Positions 11,987-20,050 of a stretch of 47,394 nucleotides of DNA are shown piece by piece. Each line of letters opens with the position of its first letter. The first letter of the stretch is position 1. The notes below the pieces were generated by a model. That model ran no database searches, was not told the DNA's origin, and saw only the letters and a program-made list of their open reading frames with translations. The stretch is from Magnetofaba australis IT-1 (GTDB lineage Bacteria > Pseudomonadota > Magnetococcia > Magnetococcales > Magnetococcaceae). Position numbers and translations under genes: made by a program. Location of the stretch: NCBI RefSeq assembly GCF_002109495.1, contig NZ_LVJN01000011.1, forward strand, positions 1 through 47,394, written 5' to 3'.

Positions 11987-12225
11987 GCGCCCAACGCGAC
12001 GCCTTTTTTAACGCCGTTTCCACCGCCCTCGGCTGTCCCGTCGACAGTGTGGCGAACGCTCTGGATAACGGCGCGGCGCTGACTTGGGACTCGCTGCAAC
12101 ATCTCACTCTGGTGATGAGCGTGGAGAGCGCGCTGGGGGTCAAATTGGCGGTGGAAGAGGCTCTGGGCGCCAACGACATTCCCAAACTGGCGGCGCTGCT
12201 GAAACAAAAAGGCGCATCGCTGTAA
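11983..12225 (+). CDS. Acyl carrier protein
   Basis: An 80-residue acidic helical carrier protein starting MSAQRDAFFNAVSTALG. The phosphopantetheine attachment serine is Ser37 in TWDSLQHLTLV, which matches the ACP consensus (D-S-L). The helix II/III region VESALGVKLAVEEALGANDI is typical. It is distinct from a housekeeping AcpP, which would sit next to fabF/fabG. Overlap with the fkbH-like gene indicates a dedicated carrier for the unit that FkbH loads, probably glyceryl. It is the last gene of the group and is followed by two hairpins. Confidence 0.85.
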   Translation: MSAQRDAFFNAVSTALGCPVDSVANALDNGAALTWDSLQHLTLVMSVESALGVKLAVEEALGANDIPKLAALLKQKGASL

Positions 12226-12239
12226 CGCGATACGCCTTT
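12208..12239 (+). terminator. Terminator hairpin overlapping the ACP stop codon
   Basis: AAAGGCG-c-ATCGC pairs with GCGAT-a-CGCCTTT around a 6-nt loop; the TAA stop of the ACP gene is in the loop. A T-rich stretch (CTCTCTTTTT) comes about 7-17 nt later. A second GC hairpin follows at 12256-12283. Confidence 0.5.
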
Positions 12240-12255
12240 GGATTGCTCTCTTTTT

Positions 12256-12283
12256 GGCCGCCCGCGCGCAAGCTCGGGCGGCC
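12256..12283 (+). terminator. GC hairpin downstream of the ACP gene
   Basis: A perfect 9-bp stem, GGCCGCCCG with CGGGCGGCC, has a 10-nt loop. A TTTTT run precedes it on the plus strand. That gives a run of A on the minus strand, so it is not a classical terminator for plus transcripts. It sits at the border of the interspersed repeat. Confidence 0.35.
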
Positions 12284-12288
12284 TATCT

Positions 12289-12593
12289 ATACTCAATCAA
12301 ATTCAAAATTGAACATGAGCGATTTTGGCGATGAAAGATGTCGAGGGCTTTGCCCTCGAACTCCCAACGACCAAACCGTGATTCGGGCCATCCTTGGCCC
12401 TCACCCTTCGGGCTCGCAACGCGAGTCCGATTTGGCAATCCTGCCAAATCGTGGGGCGCAGCCCCAAACCCCGCTGGGGGCGCAGCCCCCAGGCCCCGCC
12501 GCCGACCAGTCGGCGGCAAATAGTCAGCGCAAGCCTAACTTACCTCACGCAAACATTGCTCGTTCTGTGCAGTTTTGCTTTTGATTTATTCTG
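12289..12593 (+). repeat. Full copy of a ~300-bp interspersed hairpin-rich repeat (arrangement 71-nt module then GC double hairpin)
   Basis: It opens with TCAAATTCAAAATTGAACAT and closes with a TGTGCAGTTTT segment, as does the copy at 27494-27790. Internal parts in order: GAGGGC-TTT-GCCCTC hairpin; ACTCCCAACGACCAAACC; a 71-nt module at 12380-12450 ending in the hairpin GATTTGGCA..TGCCAAATC; a double GC hairpin at 12451-12492 (GGGGCGCAGCCCC then CTGGGGGCGCAGCCCCCAG); CCGCCGACC..GTCGGCGG; AATAGTCAGCGCAAGCC. The many stems and the absence of conserved protein in any frame point to a non-coding mobile or REP/MITE-like element. Confidence 0.8.
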
Positions 12594-12596
12594 TTG

Positions 12597-14603
12597 TTAA
12601 AGCTGAAAACGCGCAATCTGCTGCTTGAGGGTGGCGGCAATCTGGTTCATCGCTGCCGCCTTGTCCGTCAGAGTATGGCCGATGCCGTTAACCTGCTCGG
12701 CGGCGTCGGTCAACTCGCCAACGCTGTCGGCCACCCCTTCCACACTCTGCGCTGATCGCGACACATCCTCTGTGGTGGCGCGGTTGGCGCGGGACACCTC
12801 GCCTGCGTCGCTGGCCATGGCGTTGACCCCCTTGGCCGCTTGCGCCACATTGCGCGTCACCTCGCTGATACCGGTGGAGATCTCGCTGACGTTACGGTTC
12901 ACCTCTTCGATGCCGCTGGCCGCCTCGGTGGCGCGTCGCACCACCTCCTGCGACTCCTCCGAAACCGCCGTCATGGTCGCATTGAGTTGGTTGAGACTAT
13001 CGCTCTGCCCCTCAATGGCGTCCAGAATCTCCCGGTTGCTCTGGCTCAACTCGCCGATGGCCTCGGTCACCTGCTCCATCTGCGTGCGCACGCCCTGACT
13101 CTTGTGCTGAATCTCTTGAATCTGGGTGGCGATCATACTGGTCGCTTCCGAGGTTTGGCGCGCCAGATCCTTCACCTCGTTGGCCACCACGGCGAAACCT
13201 TTGCCCGCTTCGCCTGCCCCCGCCGCCTCAATGGCGGCGTTGAGGGCAAGCATATTGGTCTGGTCGGCGATGCTGTTGATCATCGACACCACCTGACCGA
13301 TCTGCTGCGCCGCAGCGGCCAGATCCGACACCACCTGACTGCTGCGCACCGTCTCTTCACTGGCTTGATTGGCGCGCCCGGAGGCGGATTCACATTGCTG
13401 ACGAATCTGGATAAACGCGCCGCCCATCTCTTTCACCGCGCGGCCCGCCTCCAGCAGACGCGCGCCGCTGCGGGTGGCGGCTTCGCGCACATGGGTCATG
13501 CCAGTGGCGGCCTGCTCCGAAGCGCTGGCCACAGCGTTCAGATTGGCGCTGGCCTGTTCGGCGGCGGCGGATACCTGGGAGATATTCTGATTGGCCTCCT
13601 GCGCAGCCAAACTCACCACATCCAGGCGCTTGGCCACGTCGCTGGCGCGCTCCACGCTCTGGCTCAACTCTTCTGAGACCTGCTCGGCGCTTTGATCAAT
13701 CTGCCGCGTCTGCGCGGTCATCTGCTCACTGCTGGCGGCCAACCCCGTCGCGGCCTGTTGCAGTTGCGCAGCATTGTCATCCAACCGTCCGGCGTTGTCG
13801 GCCAGTTGGGTAAACATGTCGCGCAGTGATTGAATCATCTCGGAAAAAGCGCCCGCCAGTCGTCCCAATTCATTGCGGCACTGTGGCAGACGCACAGTCA
13901 GATCGCCACGAGCAATGGCGTTGGCGATGCCGATCAGCATCTCCAACGGATAGATAATGCTGCGACTCAGCGCCCAGGCGACCGCCAACATAAACGCCGC
14001 CACCCCGATCATCGCCCCCAGGAACGACCACATGGCCGATTCCAGATAGGCGTCCACATCATCCAGATAGACGCCGCTGCCAATCACCCAGCCCCACGGC
14101 GCAAACCCTTTGACGAACGAGATCTTATCCACCGGCTTTTTATGGCCTGGCTTGGGCCACTGATAGCGCACAAACCCCGGTTCGACTTTGGCCTGCTTGG
14201 CGAACTCAATAAACAGAGGAACGCCGTTGGGATCCTTGGCGCCGCTCAAATCCTTCCCATTCAATTCCGGTTTGATGGGATGGGTGACCATGTTGGCGTC
14301 GAAATCATTGACCCACAGGTAGTTGCCGTCATTGTAACGAATGGCGTTGATCACGGCGTGGGCGCTATTACGCGCCTCCTCCATGCTGAATTCACCCCTT
14401 TCGGCGCGGGCGTGCAGCTCTTCAAACTGACTGTGCACGCTCTCAACCTGCCCTTTGACGATGGCTTCGCGGTCATCAAGCAGCATAGTGCGTTGGGAAA
14501 GGATGGAGACGACGCCAACGACGCCAATGGAAACCAGCGCCACGGCGATGAGGAACGACAGGCGTGCGCGAATGGAGAACATCCGCAGCCAATGCATGTT
14601 CAT
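12597..14603 (-). CDS. Methyl-accepting chemotaxis protein with periplasmic Cache-type domain
   Basis: A 668-residue chemoreceptor. The start is taken at [15 protein letters not shown], just before the first membrane segment; the longer open frame upstream is not conserved-looking. Order: TM1 (residues 11-32), single-Cache domain to about 190 ([38 protein letters not shown]), TM2, HAMP ([20 protein letters not shown]), then a long coiled coil. The signalling tip reads [33 protein letters not shown], with Gly replacing the usual Arg in EAARAGE. It would signal to CheA/CheW and the flagellar motor. sCache domains of this kind often sense small organic acids, but the ligand is unknown. The stop codon lies within a few bases of the interspersed repeat. 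Confidence 0.93.
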   Translation of the reverse strand: MNMHWLRMFSIRARLSFLIAVALVSIGVVGVVSILSQRTMLLDDREAIVKGQVESVHSQFEELHARAERGEFSMEEARNSAHAVINAIRYNDGNYLWVNDFDANMVTHPIKPELNGKDLSGAKDPNGVPLFIEFAKQAKVEPGFVRYQWPKPGHKKPVDKISFVKGFAPWGWVIGSGVYLDDVDAYLESAMWSFLGAMIGVAAFMLAVAWALSRSIIYPLEMLIGIANAIARGDLTVRLPQCRNELGRLAGAFSEMIQSLRDMFTQLADNAGRLDDNAAQLQQAATGLAASSEQMTAQTRQIDQSAEQVSEELSQSVERASDVAKRLDVVSLAAQEANQNISQVSAAAEQASANLNAVASASEQAATGMTHVREAATRSGARLLEAGRAVKEMGGAFIQIRQQCESASGRANQASEETVRSSQVVSDLAAAAQQIGQVVSMINSIADQTNMLALNAAIEAAGAGEAGKGFAVVANEVKDLARQTSEATSMIATQIQEIQHKSQGVRTQMEQVTEAIGELSQSNREILDAIEGQSDSLNQLNATMTAVSEESQEVVRRATEAASGIEEVNRNVSEISTGISEVTRNVAQAAKGVNAMASDAGEVSRANRATTEDVSRSAQSVEGVADSVGELTDAAEQVNGIGHTLTDKAAAMNQIAATLKQQIARFQL

Positions 14604-14848
14604 GATCTGGCCTTTCCATAAACAAATCAGGATGAATCGAGCTGGACGCAAAACCTTAACAAAGACGAAGGGAGCAATATTGGATGGGACAATGAATGCT
14701 CGCCGATGAAAGGACGCGCCGTCCGACAAAATAGTCGAACAAACACCCGGCGGAGTTACGGGCGATGACTCTATCAGATTTATATATAAGCTTCCCTGAT
14801 AAATATTCTTTTGCATTGAACTTTGTTTATTTATGACGAAATATAACA

Positions 14849-14878
14849 GAAGCCGCGCGACTTGCATCGCGCGGCTTC
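14849..14878 (-). terminator. Strong hairpin between the GGDEF gene and the chemoreceptor gene
   Basis: A perfect 12-bp stem, GAAGCCGCGCGA with TCGCGCGGCTTC and a 6-nt loop, is followed on the minus strand by TGTTATATTT. It would end transcripts from the upstream diguanylate cyclase gene. The rest of 14604-14966 is AT-rich upstream region of the chemoreceptor with no gene. Confidence 0.55.
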
Positions 14879-14930
14879 GTCTAAACGCCCAATTTATGCG
14901 GACCCTGACACATCAGTTGGGCGTATCTCC

Positions 14931-14955
14931 CGGCAAGAACAGTGCTCTCTTGCCG
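14931..14955 (-). terminator. Hairpin just downstream of the GGDEF gene
   Basis: CGGCAAGA pairs with TCTTGCCG across a 9-nt loop, 11 nt after the stop codon of the minus-strand GGDEF gene. There is no strong T tract, so it probably acts with the stem at 14849-14878. Confidence 0.4.
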
Positions 14956-14966
14956 CCTATATATTG

Positions 14967-16046
14967 CTAAATGCACACTCGATTGCGCCCCTGCTCCTTG
15001 GCGCGGTAGAGCGCCTCATCGGTCTGCTCACGCCAGGTCGCCAACGACAGCCCCTGCCGCCACATGGTCACGCCGATGCTCACCCCCAGCGGCGGCGCAT
15101 CAGGCGCTTGAATGCCCAGCGCGCCCACAGCCTCACACAGACGCTCCATGAGCATGCGCCCATTGCGCAGGTCGGTGTTGGGTAGAATCAGCGCAAACTC
15201 ATCGCCGCCCACCCGCGCCAAACAGTCAGAATGGCGCACTTTCTCGGTCAATGCGCGCGACACCGACAGCAATGCGGCGTCCCCCTCGGCATGCCCCAGA
15301 CGGTCATTGACCGCTTTGAAGTGGTCCAGATCCAGATAGGCTAGGCAGAGCGGGTGGCCATAGCGTTCCGCATTGGCCAACTCCTGACGCAAACGCTCCT
15401 CGAACACACGGCGGTTGACCAACCCGGTCAGGGCATCCAGACGCGCCTGATCATACAGATCCTCATACGCAAGCGCGCGCTCCAGCGGGCCGCGCAGTTC
15501 ATGAATAGCGGCAAGCAACGTGGCGCTGCACTCATCCGGCAATGTCGCCATCAACGGCGGATGAATGATCAAAAAGCGCTCCAAGCCGATGGGCTCATCC
15601 AGCCGCACAAAGCAGTACTCCAGCCCCACGGCGTCGATCTGCCCAGGGCCAGTGCGTCGTTGCGGGTCAGCGAGCAAAAAGTGCGCAGCCTCTTCCATGG
15701 TCTGCCGATGCGGGCCATGGGATGAACAGCACAGATGACTGCGTTTCTGACCGGCATGGCGGTAGCCCACCATTTCATGGGCGAACATCGGATGCAGCCA
15801 CAGCGAGAACGCCTGCAACATGCCGGCAAGGTCCAGCGACTCGGAAAGCCGTCGATGCAAATCATAGATGCGCGACAGACGTTGACTCTCATCGCGGTAC
15901 TCCGTCAATTTTTGCACCAAATCCAAATTGGACAAAAATCGCGAAGTCTGTAGACGCGAGGCCAAGTCGGAACGATGGCGCACCCGCGCTTCGCTAATCA
16001 ATTTCGCCTGCTGCGCCAGCATCTTCGGATCCAGCACAATCCCCAT
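14967..16046 (-). CDS. Diguanylate cyclase (GGDEF), soluble
   Basis: A 359-residue cytoplasmic protein. Residues 1-200 are an unassigned sensory region with helical N-terminus and a CCSSHG stretch. Residues 205-359 form a GGDEF domain: DALTGLVNRRVFEERL, LDLDHFKAVNDRLGH, and an intact RVGGDEFALIL active site. The allosteric I-site RxxD is present as RHSD five residues upstream of GGDEF, so product inhibition is expected. It should convert two GTP to c-di-GMP. It lies between a chemoreceptor and a degenerate GGDEF-EAL gene, all on the same strand but separated by hairpins. The N-terminal region is too divergent for me to name (GAF-like is possible). Confidence 0.9.
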   Translation of the reverse strand: MGIVLDPKMLAQQAKLISEARVRHRSDLASRLQTSRFLSNLDLVQKLTEYRDESQRLSRIYDLHRRLSESLDLAGMLQAFSLWLHPMFAHEMVGYRHAGQKRSHLCCSSHGPHRQTMEEAAHFLLADPQRRTGPGQIDAVGLEYCFVRLDEPIGLERFLIIHPPLMATLPDECSATLLAAIHELRGPLERALAYEDLYDQARLDALTGLVNRRVFEERLRQELANAERYGHPLCLAYLDLDHFKAVNDRLGHAEGDAALLSVSRALTEKVRHSDCLARVGGDEFALILPNTDLRNGRMLMERLCEAVGALGIQAPDAPPLGVSIGVTMWRQGLSLATWREQTDEALYRAKEQGRNRVCI

Positions 16047-16307
16047 AACAACCTCTCCTCTTCACCGCGCTCAGTTCGCCGCGCCACGGCGGGACCAGGG
16101 CGCTCTGAAATAGGTTCGATTGCAATTCTGCGAGAATCGCGCCAACTCATAATTGTGAATATAAATAAATCAGAACATGAAAATTCAACAAGTTATAATT
16201 ATGCGGGATACACTGGGATACATTCGAAGGCCGGAGAACTCGAGCGAAGGACAGGAGTTGCCGCGCCCCGGAAGAAACTGCCGAGGCGCAGCAAAGCGGG
16301 ATCGGAC

Positions 16308-16326
16308 GGCGGGGGGCTCCCCCGCC
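16308..16326 (-). terminator. Hairpin after the GGDEF-EAL gene
   Basis: GGCGGGGG pairs with CCCCCGCC over a 3-nt loop, 12 nt beyond the stop codon on the minus strand. No T run follows. The remainder of 16047-16307 is the upstream region of the GGDEF gene and contains no gene. Confidence 0.4.
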
Positions 16327-16338
16327 AGGCGGGAGAGA

Positions 16339-18759
16339 TCAGGAGCCTTCAGTGGGGAGATTGGCCGATTGCGGCGCGGATTGCTGCGGCTCTTGCGGAG
16401 CTGACTGCGCACGGCTGCTGGTGGAAGAGAGTTTGCGCCCGCCGGAACCAAACGCGGCGCCGCTCCAGGGGGATTCGCGCATCCAGGTGAGCAGGGCCAC
16501 CGCATCCACCGGCGGACTGATAAAGAAGCCCTGGAACGCCTCGAAACCCATTTTGCGCGCCAACTCCAGGGTGAGACGATCCTCGATGCCCTTAGCCACC
16601 GCCGGCGCGCCCAGATGGCGGCCAAACGCCGCCATGGCCTGCATGGCGGCTTCATGTCCGGCGGCGTCATTGAGAGCGGCAAAGGTCTCCGGCGCGGTTT
16701 TGATCTGCCGCAGTGGCCAACGTGAGTACGCCTCCCACGGCTGCGCGCCGCGGCCGATGTTGTCCAGCGCCAGTCCAACGCCCACACGGCGCAAACCATC
16801 CAGCGCCTGCTCCAGATTCAGGTGCGGGTTGAACGCTGCTTCGGCGGGAATATCAAAGGTCAACTGCCGTGGGGAGATCTGATGTTCGCTCAACAGACGT
16901 CCCAAACGTTCGGGAAAATTGGGATCGGCCAGATCGCGCTGAGACAGGTTCATGGCGATATCCAGACTCACGCCGGAGTGCCCCCACTTCACCAGCCGTG
17001 ACGCCGCCTCCGACAGCGCCCATTGGGTGACTTCGCGAATCACGCCGGTCTGCTCCGCCCAGGGGATCAATTCGCCCGGCTCCAACACGCCCTGCTCAGG
17101 ATGCTCCCAGCGCAGCAGCGCCTCGACTTCGCCAACCCCTTGACGGTTGAGGTCCACAATGGGCTGGAAGTAGAGACGCAACTCGCGCCGCAGCACCCCT
17201 TCGCGCAGTTGCGTCATGCGCTCGGACAGGCCCTGACGCGCCGGATCCTGGGTCGGGTCGTACAGCGCCACACTCTGTTGCGGCGCCGCCTGGGTCAACG
17301 CCTGCCAGGCGCGGCGTAACGGCGCGTCCAGCGACTCGCCATCCGCAGCGATGGCCACCCCCATGCGCAGACGCAACACCACGCCGAACGCGCGCACGGT
17401 AAAGGGCTTCTCGAACGCCGCAAAGATGCGCCCAGCCTCGGCCTGCGCCTGCGTGTGCGGGTCCGCGTCCGTGGGGTCGCACAACGCAGCGACGAAACCA
17501 TGGGCGCCCCACTGCGCCGCCGCGCCATTGGCGCCCAACGCCTTCTCCAGCCGCTCGCTCATGCGCTGGCGCAGATCCAGGGCCGCTTGGGGGCCATACA
17601 ACGCCTCCAACTTGTCCCACTCAACCGGCTCGATGACAAACACCCGCGCCAGCGACGGCGCAGGATTCGGCGCCGTCGCTGGCGCATCCAGATCCGGCTC
17701 CTGCGCTGCGTCCAATACTGGAGCGCTGGCATCCACCGCAGCCGCTACGCGCGCATCAAACCATGCGCGCAAACCATTGAGATGACGCAACCCGCTGGTG
17801 GCGTCGCGTTCGGCGCGCTGGCCCAGACTCTCCACCTGCGCACGCAGAGTTTGAATCTCCTCAGCACTGCGCGCAGCGCCCGCCAACACCTGCTCAACAC
17901 CCTGTTCAACCGCGGCGAACTCATCAAGTCCGTCAAGCGACGCCACGGCGTCAGCCTCGCCATCCGCACGCATCTGCGCAGCCCGCTCGCGCAGCGCCGT
18001 AGCCATGCGTTTGAGCGGCGCGGCGGTCATCCAATCCAGCAGCCCCCACACCCCCAGCGCCAGCAGCGCCATCAGCGCCAGTCCGATGCCGCGGTAGTCT
18101 TGGAATTTGGGCGCAGGCGCCTGCAACACCAGCGGCGCGGCCTCCAGCTCGCTCTGGCGCGCGCGCAGCAGATCCTCCAGCCCTGAGATAGCGTCCTGAT
18201 GAATCTTACGCAGACGCGCCAGCAGCGAATCGACCTCTTGATACAGACTCAACTCCAGGTCGCGCGCCTGGGCGTCGGCTTCCAACTTGGGATTGTTTTC
18301 GCTCAGCTGAAAGGTGCGAATGGCGGCGCGGAAACGCTCATCCAATGCCGCATGAGCAGCCAGGATGGTCTCCACCCGTTTGCTCATGTCGGCGCTCTCG
18401 GTGAGCAGTCCGCCCAGGGTTTGCCACCGCGTACGGGCCTGGGTCTTGGCCTCGTGGAACTCATTCAGGTGTTTTTCAAACAGCGCCGGATCCATGCCGC
18501 GAATCAACAGATTGCGCCATGCGCGCATCTGTTGGTTCAGACTCTCGCGCGCATCCTCGCCCTGGCGCAAAGCGGCGGCGGCGGTCTCCAACGACGTCAT
18601 CAAACGCGCGTCGCGCTGATTCAACTCCGCGTCGGCGTTGATAATCTGTTGCGGCGGCGGTGCGGAAAAGGGCGCAGGACGAGCAACAATCCAATACAGC
18701 AGGCCCGCCGCGCACAGCAGCGCAACGACTGAGGCAAGGAGCTTTACACGCAAGGTCAT
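16339..18759 (-). CDS. Membrane-anchored degenerate GGDEF-EAL protein, probably a c-di-GMP effector or inactive
   Basis: An 806-residue protein, start taken at MTLRVKLLASVVALL, which opens TM1 (residues 5-25). A long periplasmic helical region rich in Gln, Glu and Arg (30-215) precedes TM2 (GIGLALMALLALGVWGLLDW). The GGDEF domain is degenerate: the signature position reads WGAHGFVAAL. The EAL domain keeps EVEALLRW and AMNLSQRDL. It has lost key metal ligands: the DDFG motif is LDNIGRG (second Asp to Asn) and the AEGVE glutamate is replaced in AKGIED. Phosphodiesterase activity is therefore doubtful, and c-di-GMP binding or protein interaction is more likely. The C-terminal tail is Ser/Gln/Pro-rich. 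It lies immediately downstream of the flagellin gene, suggesting a motility role. Confidence 0.85.
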   Translation of the reverse strand: MTLRVKLLASVVALLCAAGLLYWIVARPAPFSAPPPQQIINADAELNQRDARLMTSLETAAAALRQGEDARESLNQQMRAWRNLLIRGMDPALFEKHLNEFHEAKTQARTRWQTLGGLLTESADMSKRVETILAAHAALDERFRAAIRTFQLSENNPKLEADAQARDLELSLYQEVDSLLARLRKIHQDAISGLEDLLRARQSELEAAPLVLQAPAPKFQDYRGIGLALMALLALGVWGLLDWMTAAPLKRMATALRERAAQMRADGEADAVASLDGLDEFAAVEQGVEQVLAGAARSAEEIQTLRAQVESLGQRAERDATSGLRHLNGLRAWFDARVAAAVDASAPVLDAAQEPDLDAPATAPNPAPSLARVFVIEPVEWDKLEALYGPQAALDLRQRMSERLEKALGANGAAAQWGAHGFVAALCDPTDADPHTQAQAEAGRIFAAFEKPFTVRAFGVVLRLRMGVAIAADGESLDAPLRRAWQALTQAAPQQSVALYDPTQDPARQGLSERMTQLREGVLRRELRLYFQPIVDLNRQGVGEVEALLRWEHPEQGVLEPGELIPWAEQTGVIREVTQWALSEAASRLVKWGHSGVSLDIAMNLSQRDLADPNFPERLGRLLSEHQISPRQLTFDIPAEAAFNPHLNLEQALDGLRRVGVGLALDNIGRGAQPWEAYSRWPLRQIKTAPETFAALNDAAGHEAAMQAMAAFGRHLGAPAVAKGIEDRLTLELARKMGFEAFQGFFISPPVDAVALLTWMRESPWSGAAFGSGGRKLSSTSSRAQSAPQEPQQSAPQSANLPTEGS

Positions 18760-18864
18760 GGCAAATGGCAACGCTCTGGACAGGGCGAATGGAATAAAAA
18801 AACGCGCCCGAAAACAGTAGGCGAGCGCGCGTCCAAGAAGAGCATGCCGGGGGTGAAAAATCAA

Positions 18865-18898
18865 GGCCCCATGCCGATGGATTGCCTGGCATGGGGCC
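18865..18898 (-). terminator. Rho-independent terminator of the flagellin gene
   Basis: A perfect 11-bp stem, GGCCCCATGCC with GGCATGGGGCC and a 12-nt loop, is followed on the minus strand by TTGATTTTT. It starts 30 nt after the flagellin stop codon. Confidence 0.8.
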
Positions 18899-18928
18899 CG
18901 CTATTTTACGCCGATGCGATAGAGCCGA

Positions 18929-19735
18929 TCAGTTTTGCAGCAGTTGGTACACCTGCCCGGATAGCTGATTGGCCTGGGTCAGCACGGAAAGGGCGGCCTG
19001 TTGACGCACCTGGGAGTTCAGTTGATTGGCTGATTCCGAGGCGATGTCGGCATCCTGTATGCGCGCCAGCGAGGCTTCATAATTGACCGACTCCGTCGAC
19101 AGAACGCTGGCGGCGGCGGAGAGGCGGTTTTCGTATGCGCCAAGCTTGCCCTGTTCGCTGGACACGGTAGCAAGATTGGTTTGCATGGTGGAGAGCGCCG
19201 ACTCTGCGCCCGCCTGAGTGGAAATGTCGATATTCTGCAACGACGCCGTCAGATCGGTGGTGGCGAGATCCAGGGCATCGCCCTCATCCTGCCCCAGTTG
19301 CAGGGTGACGGTGGCGTCGGCGGAGAGCAGACTCTTGCCGTTGTATTGGGTGTTCTCCAGGGTGCTGGTGATCTGCGACTGAATCTGTTCAGCCTCCGCC
19401 TGTAGCGCCGCGCGATCGGTATCCGTCAATGTGCCATTGGCCGACTGCGTCGCCAACTCCTGCAGACGTTGCATGCCGGTCTGCACTTCGCTCAGGGCGC
19501 CCTGCGCCACCTGAGTCATCGAGACCCCATCGTTGACGTTGTTGCGCGCTTGATTCAGACCGCGCACATCGGCGGACATCCGCGTGGCGATGGCAAGCCC
19601 GGCGGCGTCATCGGCGGCGCTGTTGATGCGCAAGCCGGCGGACAAGCGGGCATACGACTTCTCCAGGGATGATTGGGTCTGCTTCGCCAATGCAGACGAG
19701 GAAGACGCGGCGGTATTTAAAATTGTCAGAGCCAT
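18929..19735 (-). CDS. fliC: Flagellin
   Basis: A 268-residue flagellin starting MALTILNTAASSSSAL. The N-terminal D0/D1 region is conserved (SLEKSYARLSAGLRINSAADDAAGLAIA, QARNNVNDGVSMTQVAQGAL), as is the C-terminal D1/D0 region (LGAYENRLSAAASVLSTESVN, ASLARIQDADIASE, LTQANQLSGQVYQLLQN). The central variable domain is almost absent, so this is a minimal flagellin (E. coli FliC is about 500 residues). It is exported by the flagellar type III system and builds the filament. A sigma-28-like promoter lies about 95 nt upstream and a strong terminator follows, so it is a monocistronic late flagellar gene. Gene symbol is generic; such genomes often hold several flagellin paralogues. Confidence 0.95.
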   Translation of the reverse strand: MALTILNTAASSSSALAKQTQSSLEKSYARLSAGLRINSAADDAAGLAIATRMSADVRGLNQARNNVNDGVSMTQVAQGALSEVQTGMQRLQELATQSANGTLTDTDRAALQAEAEQIQSQITSTLENTQYNGKSLLSADATVTLQLGQDEGDALDLATTDLTASLQNIDISTQAGAESALSTMQTNLATVSSEQGKLGAYENRLSAAASVLSTESVNYEASLARIQDADIASESANQLNSQVRQQAALSVLTQANQLSGQVYQLLQN

Positions 19736-19828
19736 GGTGTTTCTCACAAGTGCGGCGACGTAACCTCCCTGGCGCCGGTTTGGCGACGTTCTTCCTGGCA
19801 TCGCTCAAAAGATATCTCTACGAGTCCG

Positions 19829-19855
19829 TTATCGGTCCCTGTGAGAAGATCTTGA
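19829..19855 (-). promoter_or_regulatory. Sigma-28 (FliA)-type promoter of the flagellin gene
   Basis: On the minus strand TCAAGATC (19848-19855) is followed by exactly 11 nt and then ACCGATAA (19829-19836). The enteric FliA consensus is TAAAGTTT-N11-GCCGATAA: 7 of 8 bases match in the -10 and 5 of 8 in the -35, with ideal spacing. The predicted transcript has a leader of about 85 nt. Confidence 0.75.
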
Positions 19856-19888
19856 GAAAAAAAACGCACACACGGCGTTTTTTTTCTC
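19854..19888. terminator. Symmetric bidirectional terminator between the sulfotransferase and flagellin genes
   Basis: A perfect 14-bp stem, GAGAAAAAAAACGC with GCGTTTTTTTTCTC and a 7-nt loop, gives eight T at the 3' side on either strand. It ends transcripts from the TPR-sulfotransferase gene and overlaps the flagellin -35 box by two bases, insulating the flagellar promoter. The rest of 19889-20050 shows no gene. Confidence 0.8.
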
Positions 19889-20050
19889 ATCGCGTTGGAG
19901 AATGCTGCCGCATAACCTGGATTAACCATTTAGACACAGCATCTTAACTGAGTTGGTGAATTCGCGACGCAAATCGCTTTTTATTTGTCGGTCTCCATTG
20001 AAACGCACAAAGAAGAGAGAGTGTCTGCGCAACAGAACAATACGCCCCGC

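Noticed and set aside
14604-14848. Sigma-28 promoter for the chemoreceptor gene
   Set aside because: A CAAAGTTC box is present on the minus strand, but the element 11 nt downstream (ATATTTAT) does not match the -10 consensus.
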